DNA from: Pogonophryne albipinna | Taxonomy: Eukaryota; Chordata; Actinopteri; Perciformes; Artedidraconidae | Assembly (NCBI GenBank): GCA_028583405.1 | Contig: CM053243.1 | Span: 21,664,867-21,728,866 of the forward strand | DNA length: 64,000 nt | Reading direction: 5' to 3' | In this document: positions 24,063 to 35,806 of the stretch, in pieces | Position numbering within the stretch: the first letter of the stretch is position 1 | Layout of the letters: each line of letters begins with the position of its first letter | Notes under the pieces: model-generated | The model's database searches: none | What the model saw: the letters and a program-made list of their open reading frames with translations, nothing else | Told to the model about the DNA's origin: nothing | Position numbers and translations under genes: made by a program

Positions 24063-25759
24063 AATAACATATAGTTGGAATGCTGTTATCAGCATTTTAT
24101 TTAGAGGCCTTTCAAAGCACCCAAGGACACCTCACAATTCAGAAAATATCAGGATACATGTATTTACTATCCTTGCAAGAATGGAATAGTCATCACATAC
24201 AGAGATTCATGGGACAAGTAGTTCCCCTAACAGTGTCCTTCACATGCTTTATATACAAGAGAGGGTGTTATTCAGTCACAAGATACATGTATACCGGTAC
24301 AAAGCAGTGTGTAATGTTTAGTTCAGATTAGCTAAGGCCAACGTAAGCAATAAACATGACAGTCATACAGTATGTCTATATCCATAGAGGCTGAATCATC
24401 ATGTTAATCGTTGTCAATAGCTATCATCTGCCTAAAACAGTGTGTCCTGACGCTCTTCTAGGTAACCATACATCCTGTTACGTACACAGCTACGTAGGGC
24501 CTTTGTTATCATGTGCTACTCTGATATTAGAAGAGTACATTCAGTATTTTCCCAACAAGTTTGATGGGAAGGCAAGAGAGGACAGCATTGCAGTAGTCAA
24601 TATGGGATGTTACAAATGCATGAGCCAGAACTTCAGTATCACATGATTATAGTACCAGTTCTCTACTGCATGACTTTGGGATTTTGACCTTGTTTTTTGG
24701 GGGGGAAATCAAAGTTGTGGTCATCACCTGTTATTTCACTTTATCCTTTGAGACATAATTTCTATTTTTTCTCTATTTTATTACAGTGACACACTACCAG
24801 TAGCATGCCAGGTCACAACTGCTGACTCAGAAGTGTTAAAGTCATCATTAAGTCAGTCACCCAGAGCAAAGGCACGTCAACCTTAATATTAGTCGAACTT
24901 GTTTAAGAGGATTTACTGCATCATTTTATTCTTGTTACACCTTATATTATAGAAACGTTTTCAATCTAGACAAATTGAGGTTTAGCATTACATGTTTAGG
25001 CTTGTTAAGAATAGCAAATGATCCATGGCTTAAAGGCTTAGAAACAAAAAGGGATTTAAAACTGATTTTTTTTCTTTCTACAAAGCTTGTATTATCAGGA
25101 TTCAATTTATGAGCGCCTAAAGGGTGGGCACAATAAAAAGAGGACACAATGTAAGAGAAAGTGTTGAGGGGTAAAATGACTTGCTTTGTTAATTTACTAT
25201 GATGAAGACAAAAGGAAACAACTCTGTAAAGTATACTGTTAAAAGCAAGGATACAAAGACGATACATTTTAGGGTAAATACAATTCCTAACTACCTTTAA
25301 AATGTCCATCCCCTATGGTACCAAACAATGTCTTTAGCCATGAGCAGAAAAGGACATAAGGCATTCTCATTGTGTGCGATATATCTAAATGCATATGTCA
25401 AAAACTGGATACTGCTTTACTCTGCTGAGTATGGCCGCAGATTCACTTTATTTCTGCATCACTGAGAGATGAAAATAATCTGAAGCTGATTTGGAGAAAG
25501 TAGGGCAAAGAAAAGAGATTTTATGCTGGGCATTAGTTTCCACTATTATAATGGTCAGAGACGATGAGTTCATTTCTGCTCCTTAGTCACAGAGTAAAAA
25601 GGCCTGAGTCTGAGAATCTTGTTCAAATCAAGCAGTGTGATTAAAAAGAAAAAGTACTTCTTATGCATGAGTTGTGAATAAAAATGTAGAATTTACTATA
25701 TGACAACTATGATAAGCAATATGAAATATATAATTAATCATGTTAATTTGAATTGAATT

Positions 25760-25957
25760 GCTTAACCCCTCCCAAAGCGTACTGCTTTTGTCCAATCACA
25801 GTTTAACATCAAATAAACACAAATTCTCGGAGAGAAACTCCCTCTATAGGGAACTTTGGGATTTTAGCCTTTGCAGACCATTTACACGCACAAAAACCTA
25901 TACAACATACTACAGGAAAGGGACAACCCCAAAAAGCAAAATAGGGCCCCTTTTAAA
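25760..25957. repeat. Fragment of a non-autonomous repeat related to 19843-20920
   Basis: The right end (AAAAAGCAAAATAGGGCCCC then TTTTAA), when reverse-complemented, resembles the left end of the repeat at 19843 (TTAAAGGTCCCCTATTAT then TTTTT). The opposite terminus is not found, so this is a partial or older copy. The left border is approximate. Confidence 0.4.
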
Positions 25958-28900
25958 TTTAAAATAGATTTGTTGTTTATCATGTAAAAATGAGTCAGAT
26001 GTATAAATGCAGCATGTTCTGTAGCTCATAATCTGTTTTTGTAGTTTGAGATGAGGTTGAGTCATCGCTGAACAACAATGAGTCTTTGAGTCGAAACAAT
26101 TTAACTGTTTTCCTCAGACAAAAGCATATTTACTGAGGAATGCAGCTGCAGCAACAATGTCTTTGCAGGCTAATCCTTGTCAACAACGGCCTGCCATCAT
26201 GTCAGTGGCCCTGCTTCTGGTTTAATCTCACCTTCTCTCTGTCTTCTCCCTGTACAGACTGCATGTTCATGAATTTGGTTTGTGCAAAAAAGATACAAAT
26301 AAAAATACAGCAGTTATGGTGATGCTTCTTTCTTGAGGCACAGATAGAGATTGCCTTAATGACTCCTTCCTGTTTGGAACAATCACTCTTCATTTCAGGG
26401 CTACTCTATTTCCTATCAAAGCCCAGATGAGCTCACCAACATTTCTCCTTAAATATTTTGCCAAACCTGACTGCTGATTTGATTAAAACACTGTTCATCA
26501 TTTTATTTTACAATCCACTCCTTTTTTCAGCTTAAAAAACACAAGTTTCCTCATCTAGCAGAATTATTTCTCCCCAAATGAGAAAGTTAAAACGTGTCTC
26601 CTCTTCGGTTGCCCTCTTTTGCTTTACAAACATATCCAAAGCTAATTTACTGTGCTTCACTTGCCAAAATTAAAGACAGACGCATCACTTTGACTTGATC
26701 TTTGAGGCAGTGTGACATCTCATTTTAGGTGGTTTTATTTGACAAGTGCTGCTGCACTCCACAGACAGGCTGCTGAGCACAACATGTTTTAACACTGATG
26801 TGGAAATGCACAGAGTGATGAGATTATTCAAATTATTCGCAGTGAAAAAGGATGCTGTATACTTCAAATGAGATTTCACCCGGTGACTTTGACTGACACA
26901 AAGAAAAGACGATGTGTCTTTCAGGTTCATAGTTGGTGGTGTTGTAAGACAAGACTAGGCTTCAGCATGTGTCGACATTATCATGAATAGCCTGTGCAGA
27001 ATAACTCAATCTTGTACTACGTACCTGCAACATTGGTGAAGAAACTTGTAAGCCTAAGCCAGCAAAAAGTAAAGTAAAATGTGTTCACATTTCTGTTTGG
27101 CTACATTACCTTAAAAATAAAGTCAATTTCATTTGTCAATGCCCAGTTTGTGATGCATAAAAGGTTATTTATTTTTTGTAAAATGTCCTTTAATTCTTAG
27201 TATAGTTCTTCTGTAGGAATTATAAAAAACATTGGGGACCTTTTTTTTTTTTTTAAAGCTTGAGAAAAGAGATACAGTTTGTTGTCTGCCATAATAATGT
27301 ATTTCTTATAAGTTATATCCATGTCTAACAAATGTTTTATAATTGCAATAGTATGTTTTATGTCGTATAAATCCATGTGGGCTCGGCACTTGTATCTGCA
27401 GGACAATAAATAACCAACAACTAACAAATCTATGAATTTTTTACGTGTTTATTGTATTTATATGGTAGCTTTTATTTCAGACTTGTTGATTTGGATTGCA
27501 TTAGATCGAACATGTACCTGTGATATTGTGTCCACCTCTACATACATTAGAGTCTTTGTTTGCAGCCTTGCATTTCACATGTTTCATCATGTATTACAGC
27601 ACCTCACTTTGTCATGTGACTGGTTCTGATTAGAAAGATCTAGATAGGTTTCTTCTCGCCTTCTCCCTGTGAAGTCCTCTGAGACATACTTGTGATGAAA
27701 GGCTCTATAAATAAATGAGCCTGAACTTAATGTGATTCGCATCTCACAATCTCTGTGTCCGCATCATATCGACTGTCCTTAATATGTTGGCTTATTTCAA
27801 AGTACAAATATTCAAAACACTTCACTAAAGAGTCTGCTGCTGGCAGTGAATAATATCAACTGAATGCACTTTATTTAAAAGGTGCTGGTAATAAAAAGTC
27901 AGAAGGAGACTGATAGCAAAAGTGTAATCTCCATAAAGAAGAATGCAGCACACTCATTCTCGAGAAAAATTGTTTTGTGCGATAATAAATTAGATGTATA
28001 ACCGCACAGATTGTGCAATTTTACATGCATGACCACACATACTGATCAGAAAGACATTTCTTTCATTTAACCAACATTTGAACTGTAGAGAAGATGCAGC
28101 ATACAAGGTGGTTATTTTTGGCTAAATGTATTCAATTGGCTGTGAGTACATGATTAGATATGGTTGCATTGGTGCAGGCGTGTCTGCATGAATACATGTG
28201 ACAGCATGATGAGATCCAGTCTGGTTGAAGTGTTATGTGTTCCTGTTGATATCCTCATGCTTAAAGTTAACACATACTGCAATTAATAGTAAAACAAAAA
28301 CCTCAACTGGAAAGCAGTCTAACACCTGGCACCAAAATTACTTTATATTTATACCAAGGGTATAAAGATTTTTTTGTGACTCAAATTAATAGACTTTTCT
28401 CAGGCTGAATTAATTGAAAGTGATCCTGCGTCTCGAGGGAAATCTTCTTTTTTCTTGTCGGTTCCCCCGACCCACAAAGAGTGTGTAGTAAAGGGTCAGC
28501 CTCCTACACCATATGGAGGGTGGATTTCATTTTTGTGAACCATTTCTACCATTTAATGGGGGATTTGGAGACAATCATGAGGTCAGCCTCAAAACAGCAC
28601 CTTTTCAAGCTGGTAGGGATTCAGTGTCTCCTCTCAACCTTGATGTGGAAAACGGCCTCTATAATATATAGCAGTTAATTAAAGGCATCACTTCAGGAGA
28701 GGGCTATGTAAAAAGCATTACAATTATATTCTTATCTTCTCTGGGTTGTCAAAGACTAATCCTGGCATGTCGAGTGTGTGGTTTGTTGATTAATGGATGG
28801 TGTCTGCACAGCTGAGCAACTTACAGTGGTACTGCCTTTGTTTCTGGGACGTCACAGTGATGATTACAGGATAACCTCTCACACACGGTAATTAATCAGC

Positions 28901-29574
28901 CCACAAGAAGAGCATTCATTCAGAGCTCAAGTGACAGGTGCTTGGCTGGGTGTATCCCACATAGCAGGTCCCTAATACCAACCTCAAAGTGTCCCTGCAG
29001 CTGGCTCAAATTCAAAGTAAATCGATAAAAGGTGCAGGCCAAACCCTTGCAGGTGTTTATTGCTGGTCAGTTAAATGTTTACACAGCTTTGTGGTCCTCT
29101 TCATGACAAAATCCAGTGATTGTACTCACAAGGACATGCTTTGTTTTTTCAGTAATGCCCATTAAACAGAGAAGAGGTTCATAAATAATGTGAACAAAGT
29201 AAAAACCAGAGCCGAAACTAATCACCAACGACACTCAATCATCATCACACTGAAAACAAGCTAATCTATGAATCGGTATTTCAATGTGACCGTCTGGTGA
29301 TTTAGCTGAGATTTCTCATTATAATTTCAATCCACTTGAATTATATTCATGTTTACACAGTGTACAGTTTGCAGTCTAAGAAGCATCACGCAGGCCATTT
29401 GAAGTTAGTGGAAAGCATTATCCCGAGATTAGATTAGAGCAATTAAATGTTTCTCTAGCTCACAATTTCAGCATATTTAGGAAAGGGAAATACGGTCCAC
29501 AAAGACCCTCTGTAGGGTGCAGTGGCTGTAGATGTCTGAGGTTTGGTGGGAGTAATCTGCCAGAGTGCAGACAT

Positions 29575-30107
29575 TTTCTTGATCAATCGTTTGGTCTGAA
29601 AATTGGAAGAAATCCCAACAATATTCTAGAGCAAAACGTTTCTATGGTTGATCTAGTTATCAGCCGCCATAAAATCCATGGCAAACTATTTTTAATATCG
29701 ATATTAATTGTTTCAAGTATATTATAAAAGACAAACAGTCGTTACTTGTTACAGCTCCTTAAATGTAAAGGTTATGGAAACTTAAATTGCTTTTTGTGTG
29801 CCAGATATTGTTGCAAACTATTTCATCTTGGGCTCTGACAAAGAGTGATAAACCTTTTGACATTTCATTCATGGACTAAGTGACTGATCAATCAAACAGT
29901 AAAATAATGTGCAGAATAATTGAGAAATAAATTATATGCCAGGACAAGGGAGCATCTTTAAATTGTTTGCTTTGTCAAACCAACAGATTTATTGTTTAAA
30001 CTACAAAAGGTTTGACTGATTAAACTTTTTGTTCTACATTTAATCAATTGTATTGCGGATTACTTTTCTGTTAATTGACTGATCAATTATTGTTTTTTGC
30101 GGCTCTA
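29575..30107. repeat. Diverged MITE-like remnant
   Basis: The stretch contains TTGATCAATCGTTTGGTCTG at its left and a right end reading ATTGACTGATCAATTATTG then TTTTTTGCGGCTCTAG. These resemble the ends of a widespread fish miniature element built around ATCGATTAATCG-like motifs. The copy is heavily mutated and its borders are uncertain. Confidence 0.4.
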
Positions 30108-32029
30108 GCCAATCACGTAACAGTGAAATGAAATCCTAGTCCATACTCAGCATTTCAAACGTAAACAATGGACCTTCAGTAAGCGTTTTTTTCATCAACT
30201 TCAACCGGAGGGCACAAACTCCTTCACACAGTTTATTGACTTCCAATCTTGTGGGTTAAGATGAGATTAAATGAGCAAAAAAGCCAGAAAATACTTTTTC
30301 TTCACATCATTGTATCTAGCGAATAGAAAATTCCTCACACTGCCAACTAAAGAAAATACCTTTTTTGTAGTTTGGCAGGTCTGTTAGCAGAGATGAATGG
30401 CAGCTTGCTCCTGCATTGATCATCTCACCGCCACAAATGACTGTTGCTGAGCAGATAGGGGAGGTGGCCTGTCATTACATCTGGATGTATGGAGGAAAGG
30501 GTAAATGAGGTCACTCTAATGCTCTTTGACTGACAAGATAAACTACAGACAGCCATTAATGTTGAATCATATTTTTGATTTAAAGCCATGAATATGCACC
30601 TGAGTTGAAAGCAATCAGGTTGAAAGTGTTTTCTGTATTTAATATGGCAGCATTTTCGCCGCTGAATTAGTTTGTCTATACGATCAAGGTGTACGATAAT
30701 CGGCCCAAAAGACAAAGATGCATTTGGTTCTGAAAAGGTTGTGATTGTGGATATGACTGCAATAAAGGCGTTTGTAATGTTTTATTTTCCAAAAACAATT
30801 CTCACAAACATGTCGTGTTCATTCAGGGACATCATTGGAAATCGGATGTTCACAATTATGCTGTTTATTCCATTAACAATGTATTGATGTTTTCAATCAT
30901 CTAATATACTACTTTCACTCTGACAGCCTGCTGTGTAGCTGTCTGGCAGATGGGAGGACAAAGGCTGTTATTAGCAAATACTCATCTGGCCAAGATGATA
31001 TTGGAAATGACTGTCAAAACACGGTCAGGAATGTTGGTAGAAATCTAGAACAAGACCTGACATTCATTCAGATACTGCTGTTTCTACAGTATGTGGTAGA
31101 AAATATCCTCAGTTACAGAAAATGCAAGACACTAAATTAATTAAAATGTCCGATGTTTGTAGGAGTAGGAGGACGGCTTGCAAAAAATGACCAGCCTAAG
31201 ACACAGGAAATAAAGAAGCTGTCAGACACACAGAATCCAGAGGCTCTGCTGCAGCAAACACATAGTCCTGAAGGAGAACCATTGTATGGTATTTTGATAG
31301 TGAACAACCTTCTTTTCAACAGCTACATTTGAGGCTTTTTCTTTTTGCTATGCCATAAAATTAGCCTCTATTTGGCAGAAATATGCAAATAGGCCAAACT
31401 CCACTATTTGCCAACAAATGATCACATCATTCCAGGAAAAGTGACTAGTGACTAGTGTAGAAGCAATAACAATGCGAACTTGCCACAAAAGTATTGATGC
31501 TGAACAATGGTTTATAGTTTGGTAGAAAAAGTATTACTTTGTCTCACCAGGGTATAGTGCTTCTGTCCTCAGGCTCAGTGTGTCAGCAGTAGCCTGTTTG
31601 TGGCCTTTGAGCAGGCCTGCAGTAATTAGGCTATGTATCCCTGCACTGCTCTAATTACAGCAGCGTGTAGCATGCAGCTTCTTCTCTGCATCCCCCTCAC
31701 AGCTGGACCTGAGCCAGACCTATAACATGACCCCACCACACCTTGATTTCTGATGGAGACTGGGCTGTCACTATCGCGTGGTTCAATCCAGCACTGCAGC
31801 AAGAAATCTACTCCTTCATGATAATTTGAAAATATCTTCTCGGAACAACTCCATAAGTGTTTTCTACTTCGTGCTGTGAAAGCATCTCAGCTGGATTTAC
31901 CTCATTGTACGAGGAAATACCTCCACATGAGCAGTTTAAGGTCAGTGTGGCTCAAATATTTCGCCGTTTGGGCAGAAATAGCTTATAACACTTAAGTATC
32001 CTGCTCTATGGAAATAGTCCGGTCAGATC

Positions 32030-32404
32030 CACTTTCACAGTGAATCAGTGCGCAGCGGGGCGCGTGCAGCACGGCGGCTTTCAGTCCTCTCCATCCCTCC
32101 CATTGGCTGCAGCAGGATGCTCGGTGTCTCTCCTGTTTCCGTGATCCTCACATGCAACCGGAGCCGACGGAGCTTCGCAATGGAACGAGAGGGGGAAGCT
32201 TCACCTGTAGATATTTGAAATTAAGCTGTTTCACCAGCGCCAAAAACACACACGGCACTTTTAAAGTAAAGGCTCCGCGTTCCAGATATCGCACCGCTGC
32301 ACAGTTGCTGGAAATAACTTCATTATTTCAGTTTGTTTACGGGCGACTGTCGACCTGTCCTCCGGTTTAAAGGAATACTGCAGGCTGTATGGAGGGATGT
32401 TGGC
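32030..32404 (+). promoter_or_regulatory. Putative promoter and 5' UTR of galnt18
   Basis: A locally GC- and CpG-rich stretch (for example GCGCAGCGGGGCGCG at 32050-32064) lies immediately 5' of the first coding exon, in otherwise AT-rich DNA. An ATTGG (inverted CCAAT) box is at 32102-32106; I see no convincing TATA box, consistent with a CpG-type promoter. An upstream ATG at 32152 opens a 72-codon frame closing at 32370, before the main ATG, so it could act as an upstream ORF if transcription starts 5' of it. The start site itself cannot be read from sequence. Confidence 0.5.
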
Positions 32405-32642
32405 ATGGCTTGCACCAGGAGAACCAAAACTTTGGTTTCCACATGCGTGATACTTAGCGGCATGACCAACATTGTTTGCCTGCTTTACGTCGGATGGGTT
32501 ACTAACTACATCGCCAATATTTACATCAAAGTTCCCATGCCTTTACCGGAGAGAAAGTTAGAGGGAGACAAACGAGGGGACACTCTCCGGATCATGGAGA
32601 GGCTTGATCGGCTGGAGAATGTGGTCAACCAGCACATACAAG
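32405..32642 (+). CDS. galnt18: galnt18 first coding exon (N-terminal 79 codons)
   Basis: This encodes the N-terminus of polypeptide N-acetylgalactosaminyltransferase-like 18, a type II Golgi membrane protein of the family that starts mucin-type O-glycosylation. Residues 1-10 are a short basic cytosolic tail (MACTRRTKTL). Residues about 11-32 form the signal-anchor transmembrane segment. Residues 33-79 are the start of the lumenal stem, with a charged helical stretch (MERLDRLENVVNQHIQ). The tail, anchor and stem match what I know of vertebrate GALNT18. The start ATG has G at -3 and +4, and no upstream in-frame ATG exists. The exon ends one base into codon 80 at a GTAAGC donor (32643), giving a phase 1 intron. 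The catalytic and lectin domains lie beyond this window. Whether it is the a or b fish paralogue cannot be told. Confidence 0.9.
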
Positions 32643-32766
32643 GTAAGCTTCATTCATTTAACTGTAGCTACTCGCTCAATTATCTTACCTTCACAGCATC
32701 CGGGCTCCATTAAAGTACAGTTTTAATATGCGAAGGGTTTCACTTCTTGTGTGAATTCACAACAAG

Positions 32767-32815
32767 GTGTGTGCGTGTGTGTGCGTGTGTGTGCGCGTGT
32801 GCGTGTGCGTGTGTG
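32767..32815. repeat. Imperfect (GT)n/(GC) microsatellite
   Basis: A GT array interrupted by GC units, about 120 bp downstream of the galnt18 exon 1 donor. Confidence 0.9.
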
Positions 32816-33102
32816 ATATTTATGCCGCAGGAACTTCTTCTGTCTGTTTAAGATCAAGTTATTTAGAGTCTGTGATAGAGGACAAAGGACTGTTTTAAAA
32901 AGCTGCATGTCCCCATGAGAAGGATAAGTACAGTGAGGCAACATATCTAAAAAGGCACTGCACACCAGCTTAATAATAAGTTGAAAGTAGGCTGTAATAT
33001 AATATCTTATTATAATTCCTTCATGAATAGGTACACATTTAATAGCCTTACTGTTGAGGGCAATTTAAGGCTCTCCTGATGTACAGCAAATGAAATATGT
33101 GC

Positions 33103-33159
33103 CTTGATTTTAATATTGGGTTATTCTAAGTCTTATAATAACCCAATATTAAAATCAAG
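33103..33159. repeat. Perfect 23-bp inverted repeat with 11-nt loop
   Basis: The arm at 33103-33125 (starting CTTGATTTTAATATTGGG) is exactly reverse-complemented at 33137-33159, separated by CTAAGTCTTAT. Pairing does not extend beyond the arms. It could be a fold-back sequence, a minimal palindromic insertion or, if transcribed within the intron, a hairpin RNA. Nothing else supports a microRNA. Confidence 0.95.
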
Positions 33160-35494
33160 ACAACCTGCACATTCTTTAGAAGTAAACAGCATTAAGATCT
33201 ACATATGTCGAGTAGGGTGGTCCTTCGTGAGAGGTACATTTTTTGAAATCACTTATTTTAAGCTCCAACCACCGGAATTCGTTATACTAGTCAAGAAAAC
33301 TCTCCTGGTGAATTTTATTCAAATTCCAACAACATTTACCCCTCCCTCATCAACCTTGAAGTTTAGCCTCACCAAGCTTCACTTCACCTGATATTCAAGT
33401 GTGACAACATTATGCATCCTTTTTGAATGGAATCCTTTATTCTCAAATTCTTTTAAGCCTCTCCTCCACTCTTGGTGTACTGTTACTTTACACTTGATCA
33501 CACACAGTTAATTTCTCTCCCCTCTGTGCTTTTAAAAAAGCTATTCCTGTCATCACAGGGGGGCTCATTTTGGGCAGGTCCCAATCTAAAAAGGCACGGA
33601 GCATGGTGCAGAAGTGAAATGAAGACAGAAATCTACTCATGCTGCTTTGAGCAATAAGGCCTCTGTGCTAAGCTCGGGTAAACATTCCTCCTAGAGGCAG
33701 GTCTCCATTTCAGCTTGGCACCCATAGGCATCTAGCTGGGCGGAGCTTTGTTCAGGTGACTTAACACCAAAGTACATGTTTCAAATATTCCTATTCCGCT
33801 GACAGAAAAGATAATTTCATGCTAGATTTGTGCTTTTAAAACCTCAGCATGTTCCGGGAACATCACATTGATTTTCCACTTTAGTAAGCCTTCATCTGAC
33901 AGTAAAGATAATTATAGATAAGATTTCTCATAAAAAAAGGTCTGCCTGCATGCCCTCTGAAGCTCACTATTTAACACGTGATAACTCGGGAGCTACTGCA
34001 TCATGCAAAGAAAGACGCAAGACCCCAAAAAACTCCAAGTTGTCTTTTTTGGCTTTGGTTTTGTACGTGTACTTAAGAGGTGCTGATTTTTGCAATTTCA
34101 CATTGTGAGAAAGTCAGGCTAGAGGTTCCCTATTCTTAATGCTTGCGGCAGCTACATATTTACTGTTAAGACATGAGAATACACCAATACACTTGTGAAT
34201 TATCCCATGAAATGTCCAAGTCATCCTTTAGGAACTAGCTGTGGCTAATCGTCATAGTATGCCACTTTTAACACCAGGACAGCCATTCTGTACTTAATTA
34301 AAATAAGAAAATAAAAATACAAGTCAAACATTTTCCCTTTTTGCAGTCCTTTTTTTTTTTACATCATGCACACTCGGAAAACATCCCGAACGGCTGCTTT
34401 GGGTATTTGTTCTTATAATATTGCCAATAAATACAGTAAATCTCTATGCTTTCCGTTTGGATAGTTTGGAAGCACAGAGCCACTGACATCAGAAGCTTTT
34501 GTGTCTGATGCTGGAGGAGACAGTTAATGTCATATTGATGCATATTTGAAACTGTTCCAACAAAATGACCTGTCACTTTAAGTACGAGGCCTATTGTCTG
34601 GGTATCTCTGATAATTGCTCTGAATGCATCCGCTGCAAAACGAGACCCATAATTCTCTGTAAGTGGCCAACGGCGTCAACACTCAGTGTGGGCTTCGGCA
34701 GAGCCAGTCATTAGTGCATTTATGACATTTCTAAAAATACATCTTCCTCCTATATCACATTGCGAGACAATCACAGAAATTGTATATTCTAGCTCATATG
34801 AGCTCTTTGACTGGCACACCTAATGGAGAGGCTCTTGATGCACTATTCACATAACTCCATGCACTTAATATCAGTGCACTATGAAACCAACATGAGTTCT
34901 CGCACCGCATAATTTTACTGCATGTGAGGATAAAACATCTACTGCAGCTGACTCACTGTGGACAGTCAGAAGAGATGTCTCTGATGGCAGCGTCACATGA
35001 AACATATTCAGCTTCTTTAACTGTGCAAAAAGGTTAAGTTGCCTGTTACCAGGATATAACAACATGGCAACTGCTCATAAAGCAGAGAGCTCTTTGTTGT
35101 ACCAAGTCATACAGTCAGTCGAGCAGAATATATTGCAAAGCTGGACTGAGCAGGTTCACACACGCCTACCAAGAGGGCGGTTTGCTGCACTCTCTACATG
35201 TTATTGCACCAGAGAGCGTCTACAGAAGAGTCAGCTTCAACTTCAGAATCCAAATCAAGAGCACATTATATTTTGTAAAACATTAAATTAATCACTGGTA
35301 ATGATATACACACATTAATGTATATTTTCCTTTTTGATAGACCGTGTTTATCTTTTTCTTTAACTATTGTATATTATATGTATACAATATATATTGTAAA
35401 ATAACTATTGTGTATATGTTGACCTGGCTGAAGAGCTCTGGCATACATTTACATAAATACATAAATAAAGCAGTATTGAATTGTAATGGACACG

Positions 35495-35806
35495 TCTGCA
35501 ACTAACTAGAATTTGTATTATTTAGCAATCAATTGACCGTTGTTTTGATTAATTGTCTAATCTATGAAACATTTAACATATGTAAAGGCATTCACAATTA
35601 CTCAGTCACTGTGATGTCTTCTTAACTAACATTTTTCCAACTTTCATTCCAAAACATTAAGATAAACTATTGACTGTCATCTGTAGAGCAAAAACACATT
35701 CTCAATTTATTTTAAGCTCAAAACACTCCAAAAATTTAAATAATTATTAATAATTGAAATGATTAAAATTCATTTTCTTTCAATCAACTTATCGACCATT
35801 ATTGAA
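35495..35806. repeat. Diverged miniature transposon remnant
   Basis: It begins TCTGCAACTAACTAG and ends with TCAATCAACTTATCGACC, with interior pieces resembling the abundant fish element whose ends read GCAACTAACGATT. Substitutions are frequent, so this is an old copy. A related scrap is at about 40965-41035. Confidence 0.5.

Larger units (their letters stand above)
24063..31700. other. Intergenic DNA, no gene recognised
   Basis: AT-rich non-coding sequence. Two diverged repeat remnants are listed separately (about 25760 and 29575). A T-run at 27240-27254 and scattered short open frames are unremarkable. No exon with recognisable protein similarity or paired splice sites was found. Confidence 0.55.
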
